This document shows, one piece after another, positions 1 through 8,510 of a stretch of 41,957 bases of DNA. The notes under the pieces were generated by a model that made no database searches, had not been told where the DNA came from, and saw nothing but the letters and a program-made list of their open reading frames with translations. A program made the translations under genes and the position numbers. How positions within the stretch are numbered: position 1 is the first letter of the stretch; the number at the start of each line of letters is the position of its first letter. Origin of the DNA: Fibrobacterota bacterium (GTDB lineage: Bacteria > Fibrobacterota > Chitinivibrionia > Chitinivibrionales > FEN-1185); the NCBI GenBank assembly GCA_003165595.1, contig PLWQ01000003.1, positions 1-41,957 of the forward strand, in the 5' to 3' direction.

Positions 1-81
1 TACTCCTGTAGTGTTGCATGCAGTCGTAGTCGTGGTGCTGCGGGGTCCTTCAATAGGGCCCGGCCCGGGAAAGATACCGGT

Positions 82-894
82 TTAGGCCTGTTTAACGGCG
101 CTCAGCACCTGCAGAACGTCAAGGGTTTCCCGTACATCGTGCACCCGGAACACCCTGGCCCCGCCGTGCCAGGCCGCCGCGACCGCGGCAAGGCTCCCGG
201 CAAGGCGGTCTTCCTTGTCGCGGCCGGTAACCGCGCCCACAAACGATTTCCGCGACACGCCGATGCACACCGGAAACCCGAGCGCCGACAGCTCGCTCAG
301 GCGGCGCAACAGGCGCAGGTTGTCTTCGAGCCGTTTTGCAAACCCGATGCCCGGGTCGAGAATCATGGCGTCCCGGCGCACGCCGGCAGACGCAAAAATC
401 TCGACGCTCGCCAAAAGCTCCTGCTTTACTTCCGCAAAGACATCGGCATAGGACGGCTGCGACTGCATGGTTGCCGGGGTCTGCCTGCTGTGCATGAGAA
501 TAACCGGGCACGCCGCATCCGCCGCCACCCGCGGCATGCCGGCGTCGAACCTGCCCGCAGAGACGTCGTTGATCCACGTTGCCCCTGCGTCCAGCGCGCG
601 CCGCGCTACGGCGGCCTTGGTTGTGTCGACGCTTATCGGGAGCGCCGTGTCGCGGGCAAGGTCCCGGATAACGGGCAGGATGCGGCTGCATTCCTCCTCC
701 GCCGTCACCTGCCGCGCGCCCGGCCTCGTGGACTCTCCCCCGATGTCAAGTATATGGGCCCCCTGCGCGGCCAGGGCGTGCGCATGTTCGATTGCTGCGC
801 CGGCCGCGGCATATTTCCCTCCGTCAAAGAAGGAATCGGGCGTCACGTTGACAATTCCCATTATAACAAACGGCTGGGCGAGCACTGCGTGCAT
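82..894 (-). CDS. folP: Dihydropteroate synthase
   Basis: FolP condenses 6-hydroxymethyl-dihydropterin pyrophosphate with p-aminobenzoate to give dihydropteroate in cytoplasmic folate synthesis. The 270-residue protein has the full set of family motifs: GIVNVTPDSFFDGG near residue 13, DIGGESTRPG near 50, SVDTTK near 88, INDVSAG near 108, DPGIGFAK near 178 and GVSRKSF near 213. The length is normal for a bacterial FolP. The ATG at 894 has an AAGGAA ribosome site about six bases upstream. It lies 238 bp downstream of ftsH on the same strand, in a tilS-ftsH-folP order seen in many bacteria. In many genomes a diadenylate cyclase gene follows folP; here only 81 bp remain before the window edge and no gene can be recognised in them. 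Confidence 0.97.
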   Translation of the reverse strand: MHAVLAQPFVIMGIVNVTPDSFFDGGKYAAAGAAIEHAHALAAQGAHILDIGGESTRPGARQVTAEEECSRILPVIRDLARDTALPISVDTTKAAVARRALDAGATWINDVSAGRFDAGMPRVAADAACPVILMHSRQTPATMQSQPSYADVFAEVKQELLASVEIFASAGVRRDAMILDPGIGFAKRLEDNLRLLRRLSELSALGFPVCIGVSRKSFVGAVTGRDKEDRLAGSLAAVAAAWHGGARVFRVHDVRETLDVLQVLSAVKQA

Positions 895-1000
895 CGTATT
901 CCTTGTCGCGCTTGGTAAGCCGGCGACCGGATTTTACCGGTTAACAATCAAGACAGATCAATAGCACTATCTGTAAAGCTGCTCCGCTTGTGTTCTCGTG

Positions 1001-1046
1001 GGAAAAAGGCGCCCGGAACACGTGGCGCGCTTTGCGCGCATGTTCC
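1001..1046 (-). terminator. Possible ftsH terminator hairpin
   Basis: Read on the minus strand, GGAACA and TGTTCC arms enclose an inner GCGC stem, and a run of five T follows a few bases later (complement of 1003-1007). It lies about 90 bp after the ftsH stop codon. The stem is interrupted and the T run is not immediately adjacent, so this is only a plausible intrinsic terminator. The remainder of 895-1132 shows no gene. Confidence 0.35.
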
Positions 1047-1132
1047 GTTTCGACGCGGGAAGCGGCGGGTTCGATGGAGCACCGGACCGCGTCCCCGTGC
1101 GGCAGCGTCACCAGGCATTCGGTGCGGGAGCG

Positions 1133-3217
1133 CTAGGGCGCAACCGCGCCGGTTGTGCCGACGCCGTCGACCGCGGGACCGGAAACAACGGTGCCCTCCG
1201 CCTTCTTTTCTTCCTTCGGCTCCTCCCGCACGTCCGACTTCTTGACAATCGACCGTGTCTTTTTCGGCGTTTCCATGGGAAGGCCTTTGATGATCTTGAG
1301 AATTTCCTCCCGGTCGAGAAGTTCGTATTCGAGAAGCGCGGTGGCAAGCCTGTCGAGTTCGTCACGGTGCTGGGTAATGATGTTTCTCGCGCGCGCATAC
1401 TGCTCTTCCACGATATTGCGCATGAGGCTGTCGATGACCTCCGCCGTTCTCTCGGAATAGTCGCGGCGCCTGTTGAAATCCCTGCCCAGAAAAATCTGCT
1501 CGTCCTTTTCACCGTACGAGAGCGGGCCCAGCTCGTTGGTCATCCCGTAGTCGCAGATAAGCTTGCGCACCATTTCGGTAGCCTGCTTGATGTCGTTGGC
1601 TGCGCCCGTGGTCATAGTGGAGAACACCAGCTCCTCGGCCACCCGGCCGCCCATAAAGATGCAGATCCGGTCGATGATGTAATCCCTGGTGTAGCTGTGC
1701 TTGTCTTCTCCCGGCAGCGAGAAGGTGACTCCCAGCGCCCGTCCCCTCGGAATGATTGTTACCTTGTGCAGCGGATCGGCTTCTTTACAATAGATATTAC
1801 AGATCGCATGCCCCGCTTCGTGATATGCCGTTTTCCGTTTTTCGTCGTCCGACAGCACCATGCTCTTGCGCTCCACGCCCATGAGCACCTTGTCCTTTGC
1901 TTCCTCAAAGTCAAGCATGGACACCTTCTCCTGACCGAACCGCGCAGCCATGAGCGCGGCTTCGTTTACCAGGTTTGCAAGGTCTGCGCCCACGAACCCC
2001 GGGGTTCCTTTTGCAATAACAAGCAGGTCCACGTCCGGGGCGAGCGGAATGTTCTTTGCGTGAACCTTGAGGATGCCATCCCGGCCCTTGATGTCGGGCA
2101 CATCAACCACGATCTGCCTGTCGAACCGGCCCGGCCGCAACAGAGCGGGGTCGAGCACGTCCGGACGGTTGGTTGCGGCGATAAGGATGACGCCCGAGTT
2201 TACCTCGAACCCGTCCATTTCGACGAGGATCTGGTTGAGGGTCTGCTCACGCTCGTCGTGGCCGCCGCCGAGGCCTGCGCCGCGCTGGCGGCCCACAGCG
2301 TCGATCTCATCGATAAAGATGATGCTGGGAGAATTGCGCTTGGCAGTGTCGAAAAGGTCACGCACGCGGGAAGCGCCCACGCCCACGAACATTTCGACAA
2401 AGTCGGATCCGCTCATGGAGAGAAAGGGCACGCCCGCCTCGCCCGCAACGCAGCGTGCAAGCAGTGTTTTGCCGGTTCCGGGCGGTCCCAGAAGCAGAAC
2501 TCCTTTGGGAATCTTTCCGCCCAGCCGCTTGAACTTCTGGGGATTCTTGAGAAACTCTATTATCTCTTCGAGCTCGGCCTTGGCTTCGTCGAGGCCTGCG
2601 GCGTCGGCAAACGTGTTCTGCGGCCTGTCCATTGTGTGCAGTTTCGCCTTGCTCTTTCCAAAAGAGAATATTCCCTTCTGCCCAGCCTGCATCTGCCGGA
2701 GCATGAACATCCAGATGAGCACCATGGGAAGAAGCCAGAACAGGTTGCTCCATATCATGTCGCCCCAATTGAATTTTTCGGGCAAAAAGGAGTACTGAAT
2801 ATTGTGGCTGTCCCACTCCTTGAGCATGGAGGAATCCAGAAAGGGAAGAATGACGGTAAAGGTCCGTGCGCCGGTAAGCTGCTTTTGCGGCACAATCTTG
2901 GGAAGGGCGCTCGCGTCCGCGACTTCGCCATGGGCGACGGCCCTGTTTATTCCCTTAAGATCAACTTCCAATTTCGATATCTTGGCATCGGGCATGGCGA
3001 CAAGCGACTGGAACTGGGAATAGGTGAGAGTTTGTTCCTTCATGTCGCCGGCTTTTTGAAAAAATCGCAACCCGAAAAATACCACGGCAATGATAAGCAA
3101 CCACATGCCGAACGTGCGCGTCGGCTCTTTGAAATTAGGCTTCTTGCCCTTATCGCTTGCGGTGCCGCGCCTCTTGACCGGCTTGTTGGCGCCCGCGCCC
3201 TGTTTTTTCTTGGCCAT
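1133..3217 (-). CDS. ftsH: ATP-dependent zinc metalloprotease FtsH
   Basis: FtsH is a membrane-anchored hexameric AAA+ protease that degrades short-lived and misfolded membrane and cytoplasmic proteins. Visible features in order are a basic N-terminus, a first membrane segment (around residues 36-53), a periplasmic domain, a second membrane segment (about 155-172), the AAA+ module with Walker A GPPGTGKT (about 244-251) and Walker B IIFIDEID, the second region of homology, and the zinc site HEAGH with a distal glutamate/aspartate region. The length of about 694 residues is normal. I chose the ATG at 3217 (MAKKK). A GGGAGG lies 15 bases upstream of it and fits a TTG at 3226 better, so the protein may start three codons earlier. 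It follows tilS, with a MITE in the gap. Confidence 0.97.
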   Translation of the reverse strand: MAKKKQGAGANKPVKRRGTASDKGKKPNFKEPTRTFGMWLLIIAVVFFGLRFFQKAGDMKEQTLTYSQFQSLVAMPDAKISKLEVDLKGINRAVAHGEVADASALPKIVPQKQLTGARTFTVILPFLDSSMLKEWDSHNIQYSFLPEKFNWGDMIWSNLFWLLPMVLIWMFMLRQMQAGQKGIFSFGKSKAKLHTMDRPQNTFADAAGLDEAKAELEEIIEFLKNPQKFKRLGGKIPKGVLLLGPPGTGKTLLARCVAGEAGVPFLSMSGSDFVEMFVGVGASRVRDLFDTAKRNSPSIIFIDEIDAVGRQRGAGLGGGHDEREQTLNQILVEMDGFEVNSGVILIAATNRPDVLDPALLRPGRFDRQIVVDVPDIKGRDGILKVHAKNIPLAPDVDLLVIAKGTPGFVGADLANLVNEAALMAARFGQEKVSMLDFEEAKDKVLMGVERKSMVLSDDEKRKTAYHEAGHAICNIYCKEADPLHKVTIIPRGRALGVTFSLPGEDKHSYTRDYIIDRICIFMGGRVAEELVFSTMTTGAANDIKQATEMVRKLICDYGMTNELGPLSYGEKDEQIFLGRDFNRRRDYSERTAEVIDSLMRNIVEEQYARARNIITQHRDELDRLATALLEYELLDREEILKIIKGLPMETPKKTRSIVKKSDVREEPKEEKKAEGTVVSGPAVDGVGTTGAVAP

Positions 3218-3285
3218 ATTAAACAAAAACAACCTCCCGCTTCGTAAATCTATAGTACAATCCAGGATACGAAAAAGATACTAAA

Positions 3286-3425
3286 GGGCACCTCTAAAAA
3301 TTGCCGAAATGTCATTGCGAGGAGCGAAGCGACGTGGCAATCTCCCTTGATTCCTTTCAAAAACGCGAGATTGCTTCACTTCGTTCGCAATGACAGACCG
3401 CGTTTTTGAATTTTTAGAGGTGCCC
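3286..3425. mobile_element. MITE with 17-bp terminal inverted repeats
   Basis: A 140-bp non-coding unit is bounded by perfect inverted repeats, GGGCACCTCTAAAAATT at 3286-3302 and its exact complement at 3409-3425. TAAA is present on both outer sides, consistent with a 4-bp target duplication. Inside is a second, looser inverted repeat that starts with GTCATTGCGAGGAGCG and ends with CGTTCGCAATGAC, a motif common as an intergenic repeat in several bacterial phyla. There is no transposase, so movement would need an enzyme supplied in trans. It sits between tilS and ftsH and may fold into a long hairpin in a tilS-ftsH transcript. Confidence 0.85.
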
Positions 3426-3439
3426 TAAAAATATATCCT

Positions 3440-4819
3440 TCAGCCTATGGGCTTGCAGGAAATCTGGATCACGGTCTTTGTCCCGGAAGTGATGCGAAAA
3501 CCGTGACTGATTCGCAGGCCAACCACCCAGACGATCTCTCCTCGCTTCCGGGCAACTACTCCCCACCCGCTTCGCTGGTCTGCCGGTATGCCCTGCTTCT
3601 TGAGAAACTCGGCGCAGTTTACCGGCCCCTTGGCGCCATAAGGCCAAAACCGCTCGCCGCGTCCGATAGACCTGAATTCGAGAGGTCCGCGGCAGGTTGC
3701 GGCATCGAGCAGTGCGGTCATTGGATCGGCAAATGAGATTGGCTCGTTTTTCCTCCTGGCAAAAACCCTAACGCTCAAGGAGCAGTTCTTCGCCTTGCAC
3801 ACTAGAATTTTGCCCGGCACGATGTTGCACCGGAAATTCCTCCGCGCCGGTTCATCGCGGCCCGAGCTGAACTCCAGACCCTCCTTTTTGCACGTATACC
3901 TCCACCCGCCCGGTAAAAGGAAAACTCCGCCGGACCGCCCGGCGTTTTGGAAAATGCCGACCACATGGTCCTGGTCGAAACCCACGCGTTTTTCGGCCAG
4001 CAACCGAACAATGGCCTCGGTTCCGGCCGCATCGCTGATGAGCCCCGTCCTTTTTACCAGGAACCGGCGAGGACCCAAGAGCACTACGTTGTCATCGATC
4101 CATTTATTTATTATTGGACCAACGATGCGGGATATGCTCCGGGCATTCTGCGCTGCCGCCGCGATGTGCCGCACCGCCGACGGCTCCCTTTGTTCCAGAA
4201 GCGGAATCACCTTGTGACGCAACCAGTTGCGGGTGTAGGAGGTGTCGGCATTCGTTGAGTCTTCCCTGAAAGCAATCCTGCGCGCCGAAAGAAATTCCCG
4301 GATGTCGCCCTTGTCCGCTTCGAGCAGGGGGCGGATTACACCGTCCTGCCGCACCGGCGCGATGCCGCACAACCCGTGCACGCCGCTGCCGCGCAGCAGG
4401 CGCGCGAGGACCGTCTCGGCCTGGTCGTTACGGGTATGGGCGGTTGCCACACAGGTGTACCCGAATTTCCCCGCAACCTTCGCAAAGAAATCGTACCGGA
4501 TGTTTCGCGCCCATTCTTCCACGCCCGTGGAGGGCACCCGCCTGCGGTCAACCCGGCGCAGGTGGAATGCCGCCCCGGCCTCACGCGCCAGGCGCTTGAC
4601 GAATGCCGCATCTTCGTCCGACGCCGCGCCGCGAATCCTGTGATTTACGTGCGCGACCCCCAGCCGTGTGATGCCCAGCGTTTCCTTCATCTCGCTCACA
4701 AGACGCACAAGCGCCACCGAGTCGGCGCCGCCGCTCACCGCGACGCACACCGAGCAGGGCGCCGTGCAATGCTCGCGGAAGAATCGCTCGACTATTTCGT
4801 GCAGGCCGTGTTGAAACAT
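3440..4819 (-). CDS. tilS: tRNA(Ile)-lysidine synthase
   Basis: TilS converts C34 of tRNA-Ile2 (CAU anticodon) to lysidine so that it reads AUA and is charged with isoleucine. The N-terminal PP-loop ATPase motif SGGADS lies near residue 30, followed by VAHVNHRIRG, ATAHTRNDQAET and DSTNADTSYTRNWLR. The C-terminal TilS domain includes RSIGRGERFWPYG. At about 459 residues it is full length. The frame is open further upstream to a TTG at 4885, but that part lies in the tRNA-derived repeat and does not resemble TilS, so the ATG at 4819 is chosen. No strong ribosome site is visible. The displaced tRNA 3' fragment ends 33 bp upstream, so the native upstream region has been separated from this normally essential gene by the integrated element. 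Transcription must now start in or near the integrase gene. Confidence 0.95.
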   Translation of the reverse strand: MFQHGLHEIVERFFREHCTAPCSVCVAVSGGADSVALVRLVSEMKETLGITRLGVAHVNHRIRGAASDEDAAFVKRLAREAGAAFHLRRVDRRRVPSTGVEEWARNIRYDFFAKVAGKFGYTCVATAHTRNDQAETVLARLLRGSGVHGLCGIAPVRQDGVIRPLLEADKGDIREFLSARRIAFREDSTNADTSYTRNWLRHKVIPLLEQREPSAVRHIAAAAQNARSISRIVGPIINKWIDDNVVLLGPRRFLVKRTGLISDAAGTEAIVRLLAEKRVGFDQDHVVGIFQNAGRSGGVFLLPGGWRYTCKKEGLEFSSGRDEPARRNFRCNIVPGKILVCKAKNCSLSVRVFARRKNEPISFADPMTALLDAATCRGPLEFRSIGRGERFWPYGAKGPVNCAEFLKKQGIPADQRSGWGVVARKRGEIVWVVGLRISHGFRITSGTKTVIQISCKPIG

Positions 4820-4855
4820 AGGGGCGTTCGGGAAGGAAACTGGAGGGAAAAATGG

Positions 4856-4906
4856 TGCCAGCGCAGAGATTCGAACTCCGGACAAGTGGATTATGATTCC
4901 ACTGCT
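4856..4906 (-). repeat. Left att repeat: displaced tRNA 3' fragment
   Basis: These 51 bp are identical to 25457-25507 and correspond to the tRNA from just 5' of the anticodon stem to the discriminator base. On the chromosome side, 4853-4855 add the terminal CCA on the minus strand, showing that the original tRNA gene encoded CCA. The integrase reading frame ends inside this repeat: its TAA stop at 4891-4893 comes from the anticodon loop. Confidence 0.95.
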
Positions 4907-6000
4907 GACAATTGTTTATCGCTATGATTGATAGCGTTTTGCATTGACTCACTACCTTCAAGTGTACCAATAAATGTACCATTTTCCTTGAAATCTATCG
5001 ACTTTGCCGCGTTCATTTCATTCCTGCCGAAGTAGACCTTCGACATATCCGTCGCATGGCCGGACACCTGCATGACTATATGCGGTGCATTGCCCTTTAA
5101 GAGAAGATCGGTATAGGCACCGCGTCTCTGGTCATGGAAGCGATAGTTCTCAATGCCTGCGGTCTTAAGGCATTTCATCCATGACTTGCGAAAGTTTCCT
5201 ATCGGAAGATACCGCGCTCCCTTTTGCCGATAAAACAACCATTCACTCTCTTTGGGTACGTTTCGCATGTAGTTGACAAGGCACTCAGGTACGGGCTTAA
5301 TGCAGGGCCGCTTCATCTTTGTTCTCTCTGCCGGTATGATTACCACGTTGTTGACCATATCGTAATCGGTCCTTTTCAACGTGGACAGTTCACCTCGACG
5401 GGAAGGAATAAGGAGACTGAAAAGCATTATCGGAAAAATATACGGTGCCTCTTTTCTTACCGCGTCGATCAACCGTAACTTTTCCGCATCATTCAGCATC
5501 CGATCACGCGGATGTGTAGAAAGTTTCTGGAAGTGCTGCAAAGGGTTCTTTTCGATCAGTCCGGCCCTTACCGCGCAATTAACCGCCACTTTTGCCCATG
5601 CCATGTATCGGTTTATTGTGGCGTTCGACAAGAAACGAGTAGTATGCTTCACTTTCGTTTTTCTTAGAAGCAAAAGGTATCTGTCGAACTTGTCCCGCAA
5701 TTCCGATAATTGCACGTTCCCCAGGTCACTCTTTAATTTTTCCAGATAGGTTTCGGAATGAGAATCAATGGTATTTCTGGCGAGGTAATAGTCGATGATG
5801 TGCTTGAAAGTAGTGTTGTATGAGAAAGAGCGTTGACCGTTTTTCGCCGCGGTCTGCATTTCTTCCTTTAATGCGTGGTATCGACGATCTGCATTTTTCC
5901 GGCACCCGGTGAAATTTTCCCGCTGCCGGTATTGCCTGCCGTCCTTAAATACCCTGGCATCAAGATAGAACTGGTCCGCGCCGATCTGCTTAATACTCAT
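4891..6000 (-). CDS. Tyrosine-type site-specific integrase
   Basis: This is the recombinase expected to insert and excise the element at the tRNA gene. The 369-residue protein has an N-terminal arm-binding-like region (about 1-55), a SAM-like core-binding region (about 60-160) and a catalytic domain. The catalytic set is visible: R201/R202 in PSRRGEL, K228 or K230, H289-x-x-R292 in HDQRR, H315 in SGHATD and the nucleophile Y323 in KVYFG. The gene is transcribed toward tilS. Its final codons and stop lie in the tRNA-derived att core, and the segment encoding GTFIGTL overlaps the left arm-type repeats. The ATG at 6000 encodes MSIKQIGADQFYL, a plausible start. Confidence 0.95.
   Translation of the reverse strand: MSIKQIGADQFYLDARVFKDGRQYRQRENFTGCRKNADRRYHALKEEMQTAAKNGQRSFSYNTTFKHIIDYYLARNTIDSHSETYLEKLKSDLGNVQLSELRDKFDRYLLLLRKTKVKHTTRFLSNATINRYMAWAKVAVNCAVRAGLIEKNPLQHFQKLSTHPRDRMLNDAEKLRLIDAVRKEAPYIFPIMLFSLLIPSRRGELSTLKRTDYDMVNNVVIIPAERTKMKRPCIKPVPECLVNYMRNVPKESEWLFYRQKGARYLPIGNFRKSWMKCLKTAGIENYRFHDQRRGAYTDLLLKGNAPHIVMQVSGHATDMSKVYFGRNEMNAAKSIDFKENGTFIGTLEGSESMQNAINHSDKQLSAVES
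4960..4981 (+). repeat. Left arm-type integrase repeats
   Basis: Two tandem units read AAGTGTACCAAT and AAATGTACCA, 54 bp inside the left att core. The same motif occurs in direct orientation at 25303-25352 inside the right end. In the circular form they would flank the core as lambda-like P and P' arm sites. They overlap the 3' end of the integrase gene. The binding role is an inference. Confidence 0.6.
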
Positions 6001-6075
6001 GGAAGAAATTCCTTTCTTCCACGAATATCATCACACACATATAATATACTACAAAAGCACATAAAACAGTTCGAT

Positions 6076-6366
6076 CTACCTTTTCGCCATAGGGGAAAGC
6101 AATTGCCCGGACAGAAGCCGTTTATTGATCTCTAGCGACGGATAACGCCAATGGTAGCCGCATTTAGTCGCCGGGATTCTGCGCTGCATTGTCCATTTTT
6201 GGACGGCTCCCAGGCTCACCGATAGCTTGCGGGCAACCTGGCCCGCTGTCAGATATTCCGGCTCCCCCGCTTCCCTTTCTTCCCGCCCTGCCGGTTCATC
6301 CGGGCAAGAGAAGGCTTCATTTGTCCCGTCGCCCTCATGCCGGGCCGTTGTGGTCGTTTCATTCAT
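6076..6366 (-). CDS. AlpA/Xis-like HTH DNA-binding protein
   Basis: The 96-residue protein has an acidic, probably disordered N-terminus (about 1-35) and then a MerR-like helix-turn-helix of the HTH_17 excisionase type: YLTAGQVARKLSVS, GAVQKW, RRIPATK and HWRYPS. Such proteins act as excision directionality factors or as AlpA-like activators of the integrase operon. It lies 75 bp upstream of the integrase on the same strand, as expected for an xis-int pair. An AAGGGG ribosome site precedes the ATG at 6366 by eight bases. Whether it bends att DNA, activates int, or both cannot be told from sequence. Confidence 0.85.
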   Translation of the reverse strand: MNETTTTARHEGDGTNEAFSCPDEPAGREEREAGEPEYLTAGQVARKLSVSLGAVQKWTMQRRIPATKCGYHWRYPSLEINKRLLSGQLLSPMAKR

Positions 6367-6684
6367 AGATTTACCCCTTTTTAGGAAATTCTAAAAACTG
6401 CCTTTTCTGATTGATTTTCGACAATATTTCTTGTTAAGTTTACATAATACGAAATTATGCGTCATGTTAAGTGACTTTTGCGCAGGCTCCCGCCATCTCA
6501 GTAACTTCCGGACGTTACTTTACAGATGCTTCAAATCCTTCCGTTGTTGGCCTTCTGTTTTCTGGTCTAAGGCTTCACCTCCTCCTCTTGGCTTTTGACC
6601 TTCTTATGATCTATTCTTGTTTTGTCTTAATTTATTATCTATTTTGACGGCATAATCAATTGTCATTGTTGCATAGGAACAGAC
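6367..6684. other. Divergent promoter region between xis-like gene and protease
   Basis: This A+T-rich stretch of 318 bp separates two divergent genes, so it must hold both promoters, but no clear -35/-10 pair stands out. An inverted repeat AGTAAC/GTTACT with an 8-bp spacer lies at 6500-6519 and could be an operator. I see no gene here. Confidence 0.4.
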
Positions 6685-7410
6685 ATGCATTGGAACCAGA
6701 TTGTTGACAAGGTAGCGCCTTACATAGTAAAAATTGATACCCCTGTAGGAAGTGGCACAGGCTTCATAACTCTCTGCAATGAGAACAAGAACATTTATGG
6801 CATTGCGACGGCTGCTCATGTTGTGAATTATGCTGAGCAATGGCAACAACCAATTAGAATACATTTTCAGACTCTTGCTGAAACAATTTTGCTTAAAGAG
6901 AATGATCGTATTATCTTCATTGATTTAGCAAAGGACTCAGCTGTAATTATTTTTCAAAAGAATGACCTTAAGCTTCCAGAGGTGTTTGTACCACTTCTCC
7001 CAGTCAGTACCCGCCTCAGCATTGGAATTGAGGTTGGGTGGCTGGGTTTCCCTGCAATAGCCCCTTATACTCTTTGTTTCTTCTCCGGTAGTATTAGCGC
7101 TCCCCAAGAGATCAGAAATGCCTACCTGATCGATGGAGTAGCAATTAACGGCGTCAGCGGCGGTCCCGTTCTTTATTCGACAGAATCGGAGGGAGTTCAA
7201 ATTGTCGGTTCCATTACCGCGTATCAAGCAAATAGACAGTCTGGCGATACTCTTCCAGGACTCTCCATAGCTCAAGACGTTTCTCATTTTCACAAGATAG
7301 CCGCCCATTTCAAGTCGTTGGATGATGCGGAAAGGAAAAGGCAAGAGCTTGAACAAGAGAAGATTCAAAATGCTTCTCCATCGCCTTCACCTTCACCCGA
7401 AATACGCTAA
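6685..7410 (+). CDS. Trypsin-like serine protease, cytoplasmic
   Basis: The 241-residue protein has a chymotrypsin/HtrA-like protease fold. The catalytic residues are visible: H45 in TAAHVV, an aspartate at D84 (or D80) in the IDLAKDSAVI block, and S158 in NGVSGGPV. There is no signal peptide, transmembrane segment or PDZ domain, so it probably acts in the cytoplasm. The C-terminal end is charged and finishes with an SPSPSP tail. It is the only gene on the plus strand in the left half of the element, standing alone between xis and the SLOG operon. Small trypsin-like proteases recur in phage-defence loci as effectors, but this function is inferred from context. The ATG at 6685 follows AGGAA by about six bases. 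Confidence 0.85.
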   Translation: MHWNQIVDKVAPYIVKIDTPVGSGTGFITLCNENKNIYGIATAAHVVNYAEQWQQPIRIHFQTLAETILLKENDRIIFIDLAKDSAVIIFQKNDLKLPEVFVPLLPVSTRLSIGIEVGWLGFPAIAPYTLCFFSGSISAPQEIRNAYLIDGVAINGVSGGPVLYSTESEGVQIVGSITAYQANRQSGDTLPGLSIAQDVSHFHKIAAHFKSLDDAERKRQELEQEKIQNASPSPSPSPEIR

Positions 7411-7554
7411 TCCTTGTTCTTTACTGAATGACACTTCCCTCTTGGGGCTGCAATTCTCCATTCCCATATACACTTGCATACTTGTCTTACATCATTAACC
7501 CCTTTCAAGGCTCAAGACTTCCACTGCTCGTCAATGTCCAATGAATGCCTTCTT

Positions 7555-8493
7555 TTAATGCGCCATAACGTAACACACGCCATGCGCGTGAATTTCTAGG
7601 GCCGTCAATGCCCGGACCGACGCTTGAAGTGTGTAGTTTGTTGTTGTCACGTCGTCAAGTACAAATACAACCTTTCCTATCCATTTCTCCACGCCCGGCA
7701 ATACGGCAATGTCTGGATGTGCGGCGAAACGTCCCCGGCTCTTCTTGTCCCAGGCCGCAAACATCGGCGCGTATTCAATGTTGAAATGTCCTGCGACCAA
7801 TTGACAAACAAAATCCATGACATGCGGTTTGTCCTGGTTCCGAATTGAGCGGGGAGCCATTGTTACGGCGTGAATAGTGCCAAAGCGGTTATTTGATTCA
7901 AAGAATTTGATGAAATATGGGGCCATGCGGTCGGCCAACGCTTCGGGATTGTTTTCCTTGTCTACGATCAGCGAAGCCCATTCGGTCGGTTCCATATACC
8001 TTTTCAAGCGCAAAGCATAGCTTCCAAGGGAAACGCGACGGATCGAAAACGGGCCTTTGCCGATCTGCTTTTCTTCCTGCTCGCCTTCTTCGTCTCCCGG
8101 TTCTTTGTCCGGCTTTTCCGCTTCTCCGGGGAAAAACAAAGACGGTCGGATAATCTTGACCGGCTTATTTGCTTTTACGGCACGCTTGATTGTGTCCCAA
8201 GTTCCGCCATGATCCTTTTCCGTGAAGGCGACAACCAAATCCGCATCATCAACGATCTTCTGATTTCGGTCATAATAGCGTTGCGTGTACTCGTGACGTT
8301 CCTTGCACCCTTCAAGGTTAGGAAGACACTCCACGACGTTCAGGCCGTTCTTACGGGCTGTTTCCGCCGCCGCAGTATCAACGCCCTTGGCACCGCCGCT
8401 GATGACTGTAATGCCTTGTGGAAGGTCTCGGACAAAGTATTCGACAAGTTTTAGCTGCAAAAACTCCCGACTTCCTACAACCGCCACTTTCAT
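7555..8493 (-). CDS. SLOG domain fused to phosphoribosyltransferase-like domain
   Basis: The N-terminal 115 residues match a YspA/DprA-type SLOG Rossmann domain: MKVAVVGSREF, ISGGAKGVDTAAAETAR, RNQKIVDDADLVVAF and the HGGTWDTIK segment. After a charged linker (about 120-145), the C-terminal part resembles a ComF-like type I phosphoribosyltransferase, with a PRPP-binding loop VLDDVTTTNYTL near residue 280. SLOG domains bind or process nucleotide derivatives, and PRTases transfer or hydrolyse phosphoribosyl groups, so a nucleotide-metabolising or signalling role is likely. It is the last gene of a minus-strand group with 8511-9467 and 9464-9889. A GGCGG precedes the ATG at 8493. The precise substrate is unknown. 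Confidence 0.75.
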   Translation of the reverse strand: MKVAVVGSREFLQLKLVEYFVRDLPQGITVISGGAKGVDTAAAETARKNGLNVVECLPNLEGCKERHEYTQRYYDRNQKIVDDADLVVAFTEKDHGGTWDTIKRAVKANKPVKIIRPSLFFPGEAEKPDKEPGDEEGEQEEKQIGKGPFSIRRVSLGSYALRLKRYMEPTEWASLIVDKENNPEALADRMAPYFIKFFESNNRFGTIHAVTMAPRSIRNQDKPHVMDFVCQLVAGHFNIEYAPMFAAWDKKSRGRFAAHPDIAVLPGVEKWIGKVVFVLDDVTTTNYTLQASVRALTALEIHAHGVCYVMAH

Positions 8494-8510
8494 AAGAACC
8501 GCCTTGTTGT

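Noticed and set aside
998-3247. Long plus-strand open frame opposite ftsH (749 codons)
   Set aside because: It mirrors ftsH on the other strand, has no domain pattern or ribosome site, and arises from the high G+C codon use.
4820-4885. N-terminal extension of tilS
   Set aside because: It starts at TTG in the tRNA fragment and has no TilS similarity; ATG at 4819 fits the family.
6604-6864. Minus-strand open frame of 86 codons
   Set aside because: It overlaps the protease start and shows no protein features beyond chance.
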